From a virus: a stretch of 24,400 bases of DNA. The first letter of the stretch is position 1. Each line of letters begins with the position of its first letter. The notes below the pieces were generated by a model. That model searched no databases. It had not been told where the DNA came from and was given only the letters and a program-made list of their open reading frames with translations. The DNA lies in the IMG/VR virus record IMGVR_UViG_3300034170_000047, positions 1 through 24,400 of that record. One strand, 5' to 3'. Positions 1-7,474 of the stretch are shown here, one piece after another. The translations under genes were made by a program, and so were the position numbers.

Positions 1-1
1 C

Positions 2-37
2 AACGGTAACATCGCCGAGGTACGTATCGGCTTCTAA
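2..37 (+). CDS. C-terminal end of an upstream virion gene (partial)
   Basis: The frame starting at base 2 reads NGNIAEVRIGF and then stops with TAA at 35-37. Only 11 codons are visible, so the protein cannot be identified. Its place directly before the major capsid gene suggests a head gene such as a structural cement/decoration or scaffold-type protein, but this is inference from order only. A good ribosome binding site (AGGAGAG, 62-68) for the next gene follows after a short spacer. Confidence 0.55.
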   Translation, partial: NGNIAEVRIGF

Positions 38-74
38 GCCGCTGCGACTTCCCTAAATTTCAGGAGAGACAAAC

Positions 75-1073
75 ATGGGCCGTATCATCCTCCCCGGCGA
101 TAAGCGTTTCGCCCGCACCCGCGATTCCGGCGCAGCCAATGCCCGGACTCAGGACAGCAATTTGGCGTACTACGTCAACCAGCTGGACAACTTCGACCAA
201 CGCCTGCACGAACCGCTCGTTGGTGTGACTTGGGGCCGTGACATCAAGTTGCGTACCGGCATCACCATGGCTAGCGAGTCGACCTCGTTCACCCGTTCTA
301 GCTTCGCTGGCGGCGGCACGCAGGAAGCTCAAGGCAAGCCATGGATCAGCCCGGAAACCACTACCATTCCTGGTGTGTCGGTCAACGGCGAGCGCATCGT
401 AACTCCACTGCGCCTGCTGGGCCGTGAAGTCAGCTACACCAGCGTGGAATTGGAGCGCAGCCAGCTCCTGGGCCAGCCAGTGGACACCGCGAAACTGAAC
501 GCGTTGAACACCCTGTACCAAATGAACACCGACGAGCAAGTGTACATCGGCGACACTTTCACTGGCGACACCGGCCTGGTTAACAGCGCACAGGTAGCAA
601 CCGGTAACGTCGTCGGCGGCACCTGGGCGGCCAACATTGCCACCCCGGATGTGATCCTCGCTCAAGTTAACGCCATGTTGACCGAAGCCTGGACCGCCAG
701 CGCTTACACTATCTGCCCAACCGAAGTCCGCCTGCCGCCTGCGCAGTTCGGCGCGATTGCAATGCAGAAAGTGTCTGGCCAGGCCAACATGTCTGTTCTG
801 GAGTACATTAAACAGAACAGCATCGCGACCAACCTGAACGGCCGCGCCATCAACATTCAGCCGCTGAAATGGCTGACTGGCCGTGGCGTCGGCGGCACCG
901 ATCGCATGATGTGCTACGTCAACGAAGAAGACCGCGTACGCTTCCCTATGGTGCCGATCCGCCGCGAAACGGCGTATTACCAGGGGATCCGCTTCATTTC
1001 CCCGTACATCTGGGCATTCGGCGCTGTCGAATTCGTCTACCCTGAAACCGTTCTTTACCGCGACGGTATCTAA
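75..1073 (+). CDS. Major capsid protein, DUF2184 family
   Basis: This 332-residue protein would form the icosahedral head shell. The sequence has the look of the DUF2184 family of HK97-fold-like capsid proteins used by many myoviruses: a conserved start with YYVNQLDNFDQ (about residues 31-41), a central region with GREVSYTSVELERSQ (about 115-129), and a C-terminal half containing YTICPTEVRLPP and the end VEFVYPETVLYRDGI. Length is usual for the family. The start is supported by AGGAGAG six bases upstream of ATG. It is followed by a UUCG-type hairpin and then connector genes, the standard head-to-tail order. A long open frame on the opposite strand is a shadow. The family call is from memory of the motifs, not a search. 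Confidence 0.88.
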   Translation: MGRIILPGDKRFARTRDSGAANARTQDSNLAYYVNQLDNFDQRLHEPLVGVTWGRDIKLRTGITMASESTSFTRSSFAGGGTQEAQGKPWISPETTTIPGVSVNGERIVTPLRLLGREVSYTSVELERSQLLGQPVDTAKLNALNTLYQMNTDEQVYIGDTFTGDTGLVNSAQVATGNVVGGTWAANIATPDVILAQVNAMLTEAWTASAYTICPTEVRLPPAQFGAIAMQKVSGQANMSVLEYIKQNSIATNLNGRAINIQPLKWLTGRGVGGTDRMMCYVNEEDRVRFPMVPIRRETAYYQGIRFISPYIWAFGAVEFVYPETVLYRDGI

Positions 1074-1082
1074 ACCAGGCAA

Positions 1083-1105
1083 GCAGCGCCTTTCGGGGCG
1101 CCTGC
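1083..1105 (+). other. Intergenic hairpin with UUCG loop after capsid gene
   Basis: GCGCC (1086-1090) pairs with GGCGC (1097-1101); a U-G wobble closes a UUCG loop (1092-1095), and GCA/TGC (1083-1085 with 1103-1105) extends the stem past one bulged C. No run of T follows, so it is more likely an mRNA-stabilising or processing element, or a leaky attenuator after the abundant capsid message, than a full terminator. Confidence 0.45.
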
Positions 1106-1123
1106 GATCCAGAGGATTGCGCC

Positions 1124-1447
1124 ATGTACAAGATCCAAAACAACCGTCAAGCGGACATCACTGTACGTAACGACGAAGGCAAGGTTCACGTTTTGACGCC
1201 TGGCCTCAACGAAGAAGTGCCGGAATGGCTCGATGCCGTGCAATATGTGGAAGATCTGGCCGATGCCGGTGACATCCTCGTTGTCGGGTTCACGCCCGGC
1301 GAAGGTAAAAAGGACGATCTGCCGCCTGCCCAGTACAAGCTGAACCCGGAAACCGGCCTGCCTATCCAGGCAACCGACGAAAAGGGCGAGTTGGTCTTCG
1401 ACGAAGCGACCGGCGAGCCTGTGTACGTACCGGCTGACGCGGAGTAA
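1124..1447 (+). CDS. Small head protein of unknown function
   Basis: This 107-residue acidic protein lies between the capsid gene and a DUF4054-type connector. The first 60 residues (MYKIQNNRQADITVRNDEGK and following) look like a small beta-rich domain. The C-terminal 40 residues are low in hydrophobics and rich in E, D, G and P, with a repeated look (NPETGLPI, DEATGEPVYV), suggesting an extended tail. Position suggests a head completion or decoration role, but no family was recognised. AGAGG lies upstream of ATG. It is close to the next gene (5-base gap) and clearly in the same operon. Confidence 0.7.
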   Translation: MYKIQNNRQADITVRNDEGKVHVLTPGLNEEVPEWLDAVQYVEDLADAGDILVVGFTPGEGKKDDLPPAQYKLNPETGLPIQATDEKGELVFDEATGEPVYVPADAE

Positions 1448-1452
1448 AGGTT

Positions 1453-1842
1453 ATGGAATTCGATATCGCCGCATTCAGGCTTGCGTTTCCGGAATTCGCG
1501 AATGCGGCTAAATATCCGGATTCCATGATCACTTTCTGGTCTGGTCTCGCCAAAGGGATGCTGATAGAGTGCCGATGGGGTAGCGTTTACAGCCAAGGAT
1601 TGAGCCTGTACGTTGCCCACGAAATTACGATTGCTGCTCGTAACGCCTTGATGGGCGCTATGGGCGGTACTCCCGGGCAAGGAGTTGGTCTGCGCAGCGG
1701 AAAGACCGTTGGCAGCACTAGCACCACTTTTGACACTAATAACACCGTCGAGAAAGACGCGGGCTATTGGAACTTGACGACCTACGGCCAGCAGTACATC
1801 CGCTTGGCCCGCATGATCGGCGCCGGGGCGCTGCAAGTGTGA
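1453..1842 (+). CDS. Head-tail connector, DUF4054-like
   Basis: A 129-residue protein that begins FDIAAFRLAFPEFAN, which is the typical opening of DUF4054 head-tail adaptor proteins: a helical protein that binds the portal ring and prepares it for the tail. The middle contains LYVAHEITIAARNAL (about residues 53-67), a predicted helix, and the C-terminal part has a Y/W-rich TTYGQQYIRLARM stretch, also usual for the family. It overlaps the next gene by four bases (GTGA), indicating translational coupling. Assigned from motif memory and gene order. Confidence 0.75.
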   Translation: MEFDIAAFRLAFPEFANAAKYPDSMITFWSGLAKGMLIECRWGSVYSQGLSLYVAHEITIAARNALMGAMGGTPGQGVGLRSGKTVGSTSTTFDTNNTVEKDAGYWNLTTYGQQYIRLARMIGAGALQV

Positions 1843-2333
1843 AAGGCGTCAAGGTTGTCAAGGATGACACTAAAAAGGTCATGGACACGTTGCGAGCCAT
1901 GACCATTCAGCAGGTGTACGTGGGCGTACCGATGGACGAAAACTCCCGTGATGATGACCCAATAGGTAATGCTCAAATCGGGTACATCAACGAAAACGGC
2001 AGTGAGGCCGCGCATATTCCACCGTCACCACATTTGGTGCCGGGCGTTGAGAAGGTTCAAGTCCGTTGCGCAGATTTAGTGGCGGCCGGGGCTGCAAAGG
2101 CTTTAAGCGGCGATACCGGGGCCATGCAGAAGGCTTACAACCAAGCAGGTCTGGTGGCCCAGGCCAGTGTCAGGCAGATGATAACGTCGCAGGAAGGGTT
2201 CCAAGAATTGTCTGAGTACACTTTGGAGAATCGCCAAAAAGCAGGCTTCCAAGGCACCAAACGGTTGATATGGACAGGTCAGTATCGCAACTCAATAACT
2301 TACGTTATCCGGGGCAAAAATGGCAGATCTTGA
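1839..2333 (+). CDS. Virion neck / tail completion protein (HK97 gp10-like)
   Basis: About 164 residues from a GTG start at 1839. The open frame extends further upstream (ATG 1767), but that start would lie deep inside the DUF4054 gene. The GTG sits in a GTGA overlap with the previous stop and has a GGGG stretch about 10 bases upstream, so it is preferred. The protein shows IGYINENGSEAAHIPPSPHLVPG (about residues 48-70) and ends TKRLIWTGQYRNSITYVIR: the E-x-G-s/t-xx-IP-x-RP/SP and tGqyRnSItY signatures of the gp10-like/neck protein family that joins head and tail. It overlaps the next gene by 14 bases. Confidence 0.75.
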   Translation: MKGVKVVKDDTKKVMDTLRAMTIQQVYVGVPMDENSRDDDPIGNAQIGYINENGSEAAHIPPSPHLVPGVEKVQVRCADLVAAGAAKALSGDTGAMQKAYNQAGLVAQASVRQMITSQEGFQELSEYTLENRQKAGFQGTKRLIWTGQYRNSITYVIRGKNGRS

Positions 2334-2697
2334 CACCTCCGAACTGTTGATTGACCCGGACTTCTGCGACATTGTGCAGCTGATCCGCCGGTCATCTGCA
2401 GTTAATGATAAAGGCCGCAATGTTCTTACCGAGGCTGAGCCCGTGGACGTGTTCATGTCCGTCCAGGGCCCTAAAGCTGAGGACTTCAAGCGCTATCCGG
2501 ATTTGGTTAACCTCGACGGCGCTAAGGCTATGTGGTATAGCGGCATCCTTTTGCCTTTGGTGGAGGGCGAATACTCCGACATCATCGTATGGAATGGGCT
2601 CCGCTATCAGGTTCACAAGATCGATGAAGATTACAGCAACTTCGGCGGTGGGTATATGAAGGCGTTCTGTGCGCTGCAGGGTGAAACTGATGCCTAA
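2320..2697 (+). CDS. Head closure / head-tail joining protein, putative
   Basis: A 125-residue protein between the neck protein and tail terminator-like gene. This slot in comparable myoviruses holds a small beta-barrel head-closure protein. The C-terminal half (YSDIIVWNGLRYQVHKIDEDYSNFGGGYMKAFCALQ) looks like the family ending, in which a short V-W-NG-xx-Y-x-V stretch is followed by an aromatic-rich strand. No catalytic motif is visible. ATG overlaps the end of the previous gene and its stop overlaps the start of the next. The assignment rests mainly on position. Confidence 0.62.
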   Translation: MADLDTSELLIDPDFCDIVQLIRRSSAVNDKGRNVLTEAEPVDVFMSVQGPKAEDFKRYPDLVNLDGAKAMWYSGILLPLVEGEYSDIIVWNGLRYQVHKIDEDYSNFGGGYMKAFCALQGETDA

Positions 2698-3268
2698 TAC
2701 CAGCGCAACTGGCGGATATTTGCTGCAGCCCCCATTCCCTCTGGATGACGAGGCGCTGCTTGATTTCATGCAGTCCGTCATTACCGGCATTACCGGCATG
2801 CCAGGAGCAATGGTCCGGCCAGCGTTTCAGCCGAACCCGCCTAAGCGGCCAGGCATTAGCGTTGATTGGTGTGCATTCTTCATCAACAATCAACGCCCGG
2901 AAGACGGCGTTGCGTATATAGTGACTGACGGAACAGGCGCCAAATCGACGAGACATGAAACCTTTGACCTCCGTTGCACGTTCTACGGGCCGAACGGCGG
3001 CAGTTACGCAGGCCGATGGCGTGATGGTTTGGAGATAGCACAGAATCGGGAGCCGTTGTTTGTAGCAGGCATGGCCTATGTAGAATCCAGCTCCACGACG
3101 CTCCTTGGCGAGCTTGTTAATGAACAGTGGTACAAGCGTTCAGATATTACGTCATCTTTCCGTAGGCAAGTTGATCGGGAATATGGCATACTGTCCTTTG
3201 CTTCGGCCAAGGGCCAAATAGTAACAGAAACCCTCACAATAGATTGGGCAGTCGGCCCGGAGGTTTAA
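2690..3268 (+). CDS. Tail/neck terminator protein, LIC_12616-like
   Basis: A 192-residue protein from ATG 2690, chosen over the upstream ATG at 2669 because GGGTGA lies about 6 bases before it and it overlaps the previous stop by only 8 bases. Near the N-terminus it has the pattern LLDFMQSVITGITGMPGAMVRP (about residues 22-43), which is typical of the LIC_12616 family of neck/tail terminator proteins (I-TG-p-xx-VRP). It would cap the tail tube and sheath after polymerisation. It is directly followed by the sheath gene with a one-base gap. Family call from motif memory. Confidence 0.68.
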   Translation: MPNTSATGGYLLQPPFPLDDEALLDFMQSVITGITGMPGAMVRPAFQPNPPKRPGISVDWCAFFINNQRPEDGVAYIVTDGTGAKSTRHETFDLRCTFYGPNGGSYAGRWRDGLEIAQNREPLFVAGMAYVESSSTTLLGELVNEQWYKRSDITSSFRRQVDREYGILSFASAKGQIVTETLTIDWAVGPEV

Positions 3269-3269
3269 C

Positions 3270-4763
3270 ATGCCACAAGGTCTTTCCATTGGTCGGCTCA
3301 TTCGTGCGACCGTAAATTTGTCGCCTCTCGCGGCCCAGCGCCGTGGATTCGGCACCCTTCTGACCCTGGGCGACTCCGATGTCATGTCCCCCGGCGAAGC
3401 ATTCCGCACCTACACCGGAGCCGAGGCAGTGGTTGCCGAGTTCGGCACCACTGCGCCAGAATCTTTGGAGGCGCAGTCGTACTTTGGTCAAACACCGAAA
3501 CCACAGACCATGATGATTGGCCGTTGGGCGCGCACCGATACTCCGGCCGTATTGAACGGTGGCATATTGAATGCGACCGAGCAGTTGATGCCGTCTTGGG
3601 TGTCTATTACTACCGGAAGTTTCTCCATTCTGGTTAACGGCGCCGCTAAAAATGTCACCGGCTTGAGTTTCGCTGCGCAAACCAACTTGAACGGCGTGGC
3701 AAACATCATCAACACCGCGCTGACCACAGCAACAGCAGGCGTTACTTGTGTGTGGGACGGCACGCGTTTTGTGTTCACTTCCACAGCAACAGGTGCCGAG
3801 GCCACGCTCGGTTACGTCAGTGCGGTCTCCCCCGCTACGGGCGTAGATATTTCTGCTAAGCTCAAAGGCACTAGCCAGACTGCATCGCCGCCTGTGGATG
3901 GTTTCGACGCAGAAGCCCCGGTGGACGCTGTGGCACGCGCCGCTAACCAGTCCGGCAAGTGGTTTGGTCTGACTTTCGCCGCATCTGTGCCGCCTACTGA
4001 CGACCAGGTCGTCGCCGTAGCCACTCTTATCGAGTCTTTGGAATTGGAGCGCATGTACGGCGCTACCATTACCTCGACTACTGTTCTGGACGGCAACATC
4101 ACCACGGACCTGGCCAGCCGTCTTAAAGCGCTGAAATTCAACCGCACTTTCACGCAGTACAGCGCTAACGTGCATGCTGTGGCTAGCCTGTTTGGCCGCG
4201 CCTTCTCGGTTAACTTCAGCGCTAACCGCAGCACCATCACGTTGATGTATAAGCAGGAACCCGGCATCGTCGCCGAGTACCTGACTGAAACGCAGGCGGG
4301 TGTACTCAAAGCCAAGAACTGCAACGTGTTCGTCAACTACATCAACGACACGGCCATCATCCAATACGGCGTTATGGCCAGCGGCGCATACTTCGACGAA
4401 ATCCACGGCCTGTCTTGGTTCAAGGACACTCTGCAGAATGCCGAGTATAACCTGCTGTATCAAAGCAAAACCAAAGTGCCGCAGACCGACCCAGGCCAGA
4501 ACGAACTGATTGCTACGGCTACCCGCGCCTGCGACGAGGCTGTCAACAACGGCCTGTCTGCCCCAGGTCAATGGAACGCTGACGGTTTCGGCCAGCTGTC
4601 TCGCGGTGACTACCTCAAGACCGGCTATTACATCTTTGCGTCGCCTCTGGCCCTGCAGGATCAGTCGTTGCGGGAAGCCCGTGTAGCTCCTCCAATCCAA
4701 ATCGCCCTTAAGTTGGCCGGGGCTTTCCAAGAACTTGACCTCATCGTTGACGTCAACCGCTAA
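3270..4763 (+). CDS. Contractile tail sheath protein, DUF3383 family
   Basis: This 497-residue protein is the decisive marker for a contractile tail. It opens with LSIGRLIRATVNLSPLAAQRR and continues FGTLLTLGDSD, the hallmark N-terminus of DUF3383 tail sheath proteins, with GEAFRTYTGAEAVVAEFG and SYFGQTPKPQTMMIGRW as further matches. The protein polymerises around the tail tube and contracts at infection, driving the tube into the cell wall. The usual insertion domain (about residues 90-210) and the C-terminal part with ALKLAGAFQELDLIVDVNR fit the family. Upstream spacing is GGAGG about 6 bases before ATG. A 498-codon open frame on the other strand is a shadow caused by codon bias. Confidence 0.9.
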   Translation: MPQGLSIGRLIRATVNLSPLAAQRRGFGTLLTLGDSDVMSPGEAFRTYTGAEAVVAEFGTTAPESLEAQSYFGQTPKPQTMMIGRWARTDTPAVLNGGILNATEQLMPSWVSITTGSFSILVNGAAKNVTGLSFAAQTNLNGVANIINTALTTATAGVTCVWDGTRFVFTSTATGAEATLGYVSAVSPATGVDISAKLKGTSQTASPPVDGFDAEAPVDAVARAANQSGKWFGLTFAASVPPTDDQVVAVATLIESLELERMYGATITSTTVLDGNITTDLASRLKALKFNRTFTQYSANVHAVASLFGRAFSVNFSANRSTITLMYKQEPGIVAEYLTETQAGVLKAKNCNVFVNYINDTAIIQYGVMASGAYFDEIHGLSWFKDTLQNAEYNLLYQSKTKVPQTDPGQNELIATATRACDEAVNNGLSAPGQWNADGFGQLSRGDYLKTGYYIFASPLALQDQSLREARVAPPIQIALKLAGAFQELDLIVDVNR

Positions 4764-4774
4764 GGATAACTACC

Positions 4775-5227
4775 ATGTCGACCTATTCTTTCCTTGACTG
4801 CAACGGGGCCCTCTCGGGCCCCGGCGGCTCCATCAACTTGGCTGCCGGTGCGGGCGCGGCCACTGAGGGCATCACCATCGTCGCCCTCGAAGATAAAAAT
4901 ATCATGGCTATCGGCGCGGGCGGCCAGGGCCAGCATTCTTTGGTGGCTGGCGATGCAGCTACTGTGACCGTTAACCTGCTGAAGACCAGCCCGGTCAACG
5001 CGCAGTTGATGAACATGTACAACTATCAGACCACTTCCAGCGCGCTGCATGGCCGGAATGTGATCGTGATCACCGACTTGGCTCGTGGCGACATCATCAC
5101 CATGTCCAAGGTGGCTTTTAAAAAGGTTCCTGACTTGGCCTACGCCAAAGAAGCAGGCAATAACGTGTGGACGTTTGACGCCATCCATGCCACCACTGTT
5201 CTCGGTACCGGGACTCCATCGCTATGA
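4775..5227 (+). CDS. Tail tube protein, DUF3277 family
   Basis: A 150-residue protein immediately after the sheath, the conserved place for the inner tail tube subunit. The opening STYSFLDCNGALSGPGGS and the central AATVTVNLLKTSPVNAQLM (about residues 65-83) match the DUF3277 tube family, where the KTSPVN stretch is highly conserved. Stacked hexameric rings of this protein form the channel for DNA. The gene contains a perfect 7-bp GC hairpin at codons 11-16. It overlaps the next gene by 4 bases (ATGA), so its translation is coupled to the assembly chaperone. Confidence 0.85.
   Translation: MSTYSFLDCNGALSGPGGSINLAAGAGAATEGITIVALEDKNIMAIGAGGQGQHSLVAGDAATVTVNLLKTSPVNAQLMNMYNYQTTSSALHGRNVIVITDLARGDIITMSKVAFKKVPDLAYAKEAGNNVWTFDAIHATTVLGTGTPSL
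4805..4822 (+). repeat. Perfect GC hairpin inside tail tube gene
   Basis: GGGGCCC (4805-4811), loop TCTC, GGGCCCC (4816-4822): a perfect 7-bp all-GC stem with a 4-base loop, codons 11-16 of the tail tube gene. It lies about 30 bases after the start codon, where it could affect initiation or mRNA half-life. Confidence 0.6.
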
Positions 5228-5682
5228 ATACTTTCACCTGCGGCTCTCATACTTACCGGGCGGCTGATATTGACGCCCGCAAGCAGTTTCACATCGTCCG
5301 TCGCCTGGCCCCCCTCTTGGGGGGCCTCGGCCCCGCTTTGGGCAAGATGGAGGCCCTTAAAAAAGGGGGCCTCAAGGCCAGTGACATCAGTGCCGCTGAC
5401 ATGGAGTCTGTGCTACCAGCCATTACCAATGCGCTATCGGGCATGGATGATGACACGGCGGACTATGTGATCTTTGGCTTGTTGGCTGCTGTTCACCGCC
5501 AAGAATCCCAGGGGCTGGGCTGGGCTCCGGTCGCACCCGGTGGTTCTTTGATGTACCAAGACATCACCATGCCACAGATGCTGACGCTCGCAGGCCGCGC
5601 ATTGGTTGCGAATCTTGGCGATTTTTTCGTCGTCCTCAACTCGCTTTCGAGCCAACTAGGCCAGAAACCAAAAGGCCAGTGA
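5224..5682 (+). CDS. Tail assembly chaperone, short form (G-like)
   Basis: A 152-residue protein between tail tube and tape measure, the universal position of tail assembly chaperones that coat the tape measure during tube polymerisation. It opens MNTFTCGSHTYRAADIDARKQFHIVRRLAPLL, with a basic FHIVRRL helix usual in such proteins. It is helical and lacks catalytic motifs. The last 17 codons include a T TTT TTC heptamer (5622-5628) in the phase required for -1 slippage, and the -1 frame stays open to 5858. Thus two products are predicted: this short form and a frameshifted form. It also contains two very strong GC hairpins at 5307-5326 and 5351-5372. Confidence 0.78.
   Translation: MNTFTCGSHTYRAADIDARKQFHIVRRLAPLLGGLGPALGKMEALKKGGLKASDISAADMESVLPAITNALSGMDDDTADYVIFGLLAAVHRQESQGLGWAPVAPGGSLMYQDITMPQMLTLAGRALVANLGDFFVVLNSLSSQLGQKPKGQ
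5307..5326 (+). repeat. Perfect 8-bp GC hairpin in chaperone gene
   Basis: GGCCCCCC (5307-5314), loop TCTT, GGGGGGCC (5319-5326). All eight pairs are G-C with a tetraloop, an unusually stable structure for coding RNA. It encodes the APLLGG region of the tail assembly chaperone. Confidence 0.6.
5351..5372 (+). repeat. GC hairpin in chaperone gene
   Basis: AGGCCC (5351-5356) pairs with GGGCCT (5367-5372) around an A-rich loop. This is the second strong hairpin in the same gene, 25 bases after the first, upstream of the proposed frameshift site. Confidence 0.5.
5622..5628 (+). promoter_or_regulatory. Probable -1 ribosomal frameshift site
   Basis: T TTT TTC lies in the X XXY YYZ phase of the chaperone frame (codons GAT TTT TTC). 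From here the -1 frame is open through 5858. A short CTCG/CGAG hairpin (5640-5651) starts 11 bases downstream. Slippage would give a 211-residue fusion of 135 residues from the first frame plus 76 from the second, as in the G/G-T arrangement of lambda-type and many myovirus tails. Confidence 0.6.
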
Positions 5683-5858
5683 TGTGGGTTGGGATGGCAG
5701 ATGGCGAAGATTGGCTTTGGCGGCCGTTCGCCAACGGCATGTGCAAGTATGAGAGTGTCATTGACGGCACTCTTTCGCTTGCTGATATAGCCACTATGAA
5801 CGATGTTCTGACTGTCAAACAAGAAAACGAAGTCAGATATATGGAGGCTAACGAATGA
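5682..5858 (+). CDS. Second tail assembly chaperone ORF (T-like / DUF6889-like)
   Basis: A 58-residue frame beginning with ATG in a TGATG junction with the stop of the first chaperone and ending in an ATGA overlap with the tape measure start. The sequence contains GEDWLWRPFANGMCKYES (about residues 8-25) and SLADIATMNDVLTVKQENE (about 32-50). The W-RP-xx-GM-x-YE and LADIA-MN pattern resembles small proteins often found before tape measure genes (DUF6889-like, from memory). It may be made by reinitiation, but it is also the 3' part of the predicted -1 frameshift product from 5622-5628, acting as the domain that binds the tape measure. Confidence 0.7.
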   Translation: MWVGMADGEDWLWRPFANGMCKYESVIDGTLSLADIATMNDVLTVKQENEVRYMEANE

Positions 5859-7474
5859 GTGGTCAGGTAGTCAAAGAGTTCCTAGTTAGCCTGGGCCTCG
5901 AAACCGAAGGCGCGCAGCAGTTCGAATCCCACGTAGGCAAGGCTACGGTCATAGTAGCTGGCCTAGGCACTGCTGTATTCGCCGCCACTGGCCTCCTGTT
6001 CGGCTTCACTAAAGCCGTGGCCGAGTACTATGATAACCTGGGCGACATGGCTGACCGCACGGATATCGCGGTCAATGCCATCGAGGAATTTGGCTATATC
6101 GCCACCATGACTGGCTCGGATGTCGCGGCCGCCAATTCATCCTTGGAAGCATTTTCCAGAACTGCAGGCGACGCTGCCAACGGCATGGGCAAGGGTCAAA
6201 AAGTCTTCGAACAGCTGGGCATCAGCGTAAAAGCAGCTAACGGGGACATTAAGGACACCACAGCCCTTCTTGGCGAAGTCGGCGAAAAGATAAAGGGCAT
6301 GGACCGTGGGCAGCAGATTGCTATTCTTGGTCGTCTGGGCGTAGATAAGACTTTAATCGGTGCTTTGACTTCTGATGTAAGCGGTCTTCGTGAAGAATTC
6401 CATAGCCTGTATTCCGCCGTTGGACTGGACTCGGCCAAAGCTGCCGAGAAAGCCGGGGCGTTCATGGACGCCATGGACCGCCTTAGCTTTGTGCTGTCCA
6501 CTGTCGGCCGGTCACTTGCTGTCAATTTCATGGACCGATTCACTGACGCTCTCGACAGCCTTCGCAAACTTATTGTTGACAACCTGCCCGGCATCATGCG
6601 TGCCATCAAGCCGGTAATAGCTCTGGTTTTGGCATTGGCTGACGTTTTCATTGCGTTGACTTACCGCGCAGCCCAGGGAATAGGGGTCATCATAGGGTGG
6701 ATAGGCGACTTGGTCGAATACACTAACAAGTGGGTTCTGGCCATATTCGCTGTTGTGGCTGCTTGGAAGTATTTAAACTTGGCCTTTTTGGCCAGTCCTG
6801 TCGGTATTATTTTGGCACTAGTCGTTGCGCTAGGCCTGCTGATTGATGACTTCATGGTATGGAAGGAAGGCGGCGAGTCCCTGATTCCTTGGGATGAATG
6901 GAAACCCCAGATTGACATGGCCGTGGCTGCGTTCGAATTCCTTAAGACCGCGCTAAAGGCTTGGTTCAAGGTCCTGGACGAAGTATTCAGCGCCATCGGC
7001 GCAATCTTCCGTGGGGACTTCCAAGAAGCATTGGACCACCTTAAGGCCGCATTTGGGTACTTCGCTGAGTGGCTATATTCCTTGTTCGGCCCGGTAGTGG
7101 ACAAGGTACGTGATGTCTTCATGGTAGTGTTTGATTACATCGTCGGAATCATCGATAAAGCGATCGGCAAGATAAAGACAGCCATTGACTTTGTAAAAGG
7201 CGCGGCCGATGCTGTTTCGTCCTTCTGGAGTGATGACGAGAAACAAGGCGGTCAGGCAGGTGGTACTCGCTTGAACAACAGCCCTATGGCAGCCCCTCCC
7301 TTGGCTCCGTCCCCGGTTGCGGCCGGTGGGTTGAATGCTCAGACCATACAGCAGCAAACCAGCATTATTCTCCAAGGCGGCGGCGATCCGCAAGCCAATG
7401 CACGGGCTATTGCTGGTGAACAAACCCAAGTGAACGGTGACATGGCTAGGAATCTTAAAGGGGCAGCACGATGA
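5855..7474 (+). CDS. Tail tape measure protein
   Basis: A 539-residue protein that sets tail length and leaves through the tube at infection. It is helical, with hydrophobic glycine/alanine segments near residues 30-52 (ATVIVAGLGTAVFAATGLLFGF) and 250-330 (ALVLALADVFIAL, ASPVGIILALVVALGLLIDDFMVW), usual for tape measure proteins. GYIATMTGSDVAAANSSLEAF (about 85-105) and GRLGVDKTLIGAL resemble the N-terminal part of family members. With about 1.5 angstrom per residue it predicts a tail around 80 nm long, short for a myovirus. It overlaps its neighbours by four bases on both sides. The C-terminus is low-complexity and A/P/Q-rich. Confidence 0.85.
   Translation: MSGQVVKEFLVSLGLETEGAQQFESHVGKATVIVAGLGTAVFAATGLLFGFTKAVAEYYDNLGDMADRTDIAVNAIEEFGYIATMTGSDVAAANSSLEAFSRTAGDAANGMGKGQKVFEQLGISVKAANGDIKDTTALLGEVGEKIKGMDRGQQIAILGRLGVDKTLIGALTSDVSGLREEFHSLYSAVGLDSAKAAEKAGAFMDAMDRLSFVLSTVGRSLAVNFMDRFTDALDSLRKLIVDNLPGIMRAIKPVIALVLALADVFIALTYRAAQGIGVIIGWIGDLVEYTNKWVLAIFAVVAAWKYLNLAFLASPVGIILALVVALGLLIDDFMVWKEGGESLIPWDEWKPQIDMAVAAFEFLKTALKAWFKVLDEVFSAIGAIFRGDFQEALDHLKAAFGYFAEWLYSLFGPVVDKVRDVFMVVFDYIVGIIDKAIGKIKTAIDFVKGAADAVSSFWSDDEKQGGQAGGTRLNNSPMAAPPLAPSPVAAGGLNAQTIQQQTSIILQGGGDPQANARAIAGEQTQVNGDMARNLKGAAR

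Noticed and set aside
60-1082. 340-codon open frame on the - strand opposite the capsid gene
   Set aside because: The + strand frame is a clear DUF2184-like capsid protein with a strong ribosome site; the antisense frame has no such site or family pattern.
1767-1838. Upstream ATG extension of the neck protein
   Set aside because: It would overlap the DUF4054 gene by 76 bases and gives an Arg/Pro-rich, unstructured prefix; GTG 1839 in a GTGA overlap fits the operon style better.
3234-4730. 498-codon open frame on the - strand opposite the sheath gene
   Set aside because: It mirrors the sheath gene, is rich in Arg, His and Gly with no recognisable motif, and runs against the late operon. It is a codon-bias shadow.
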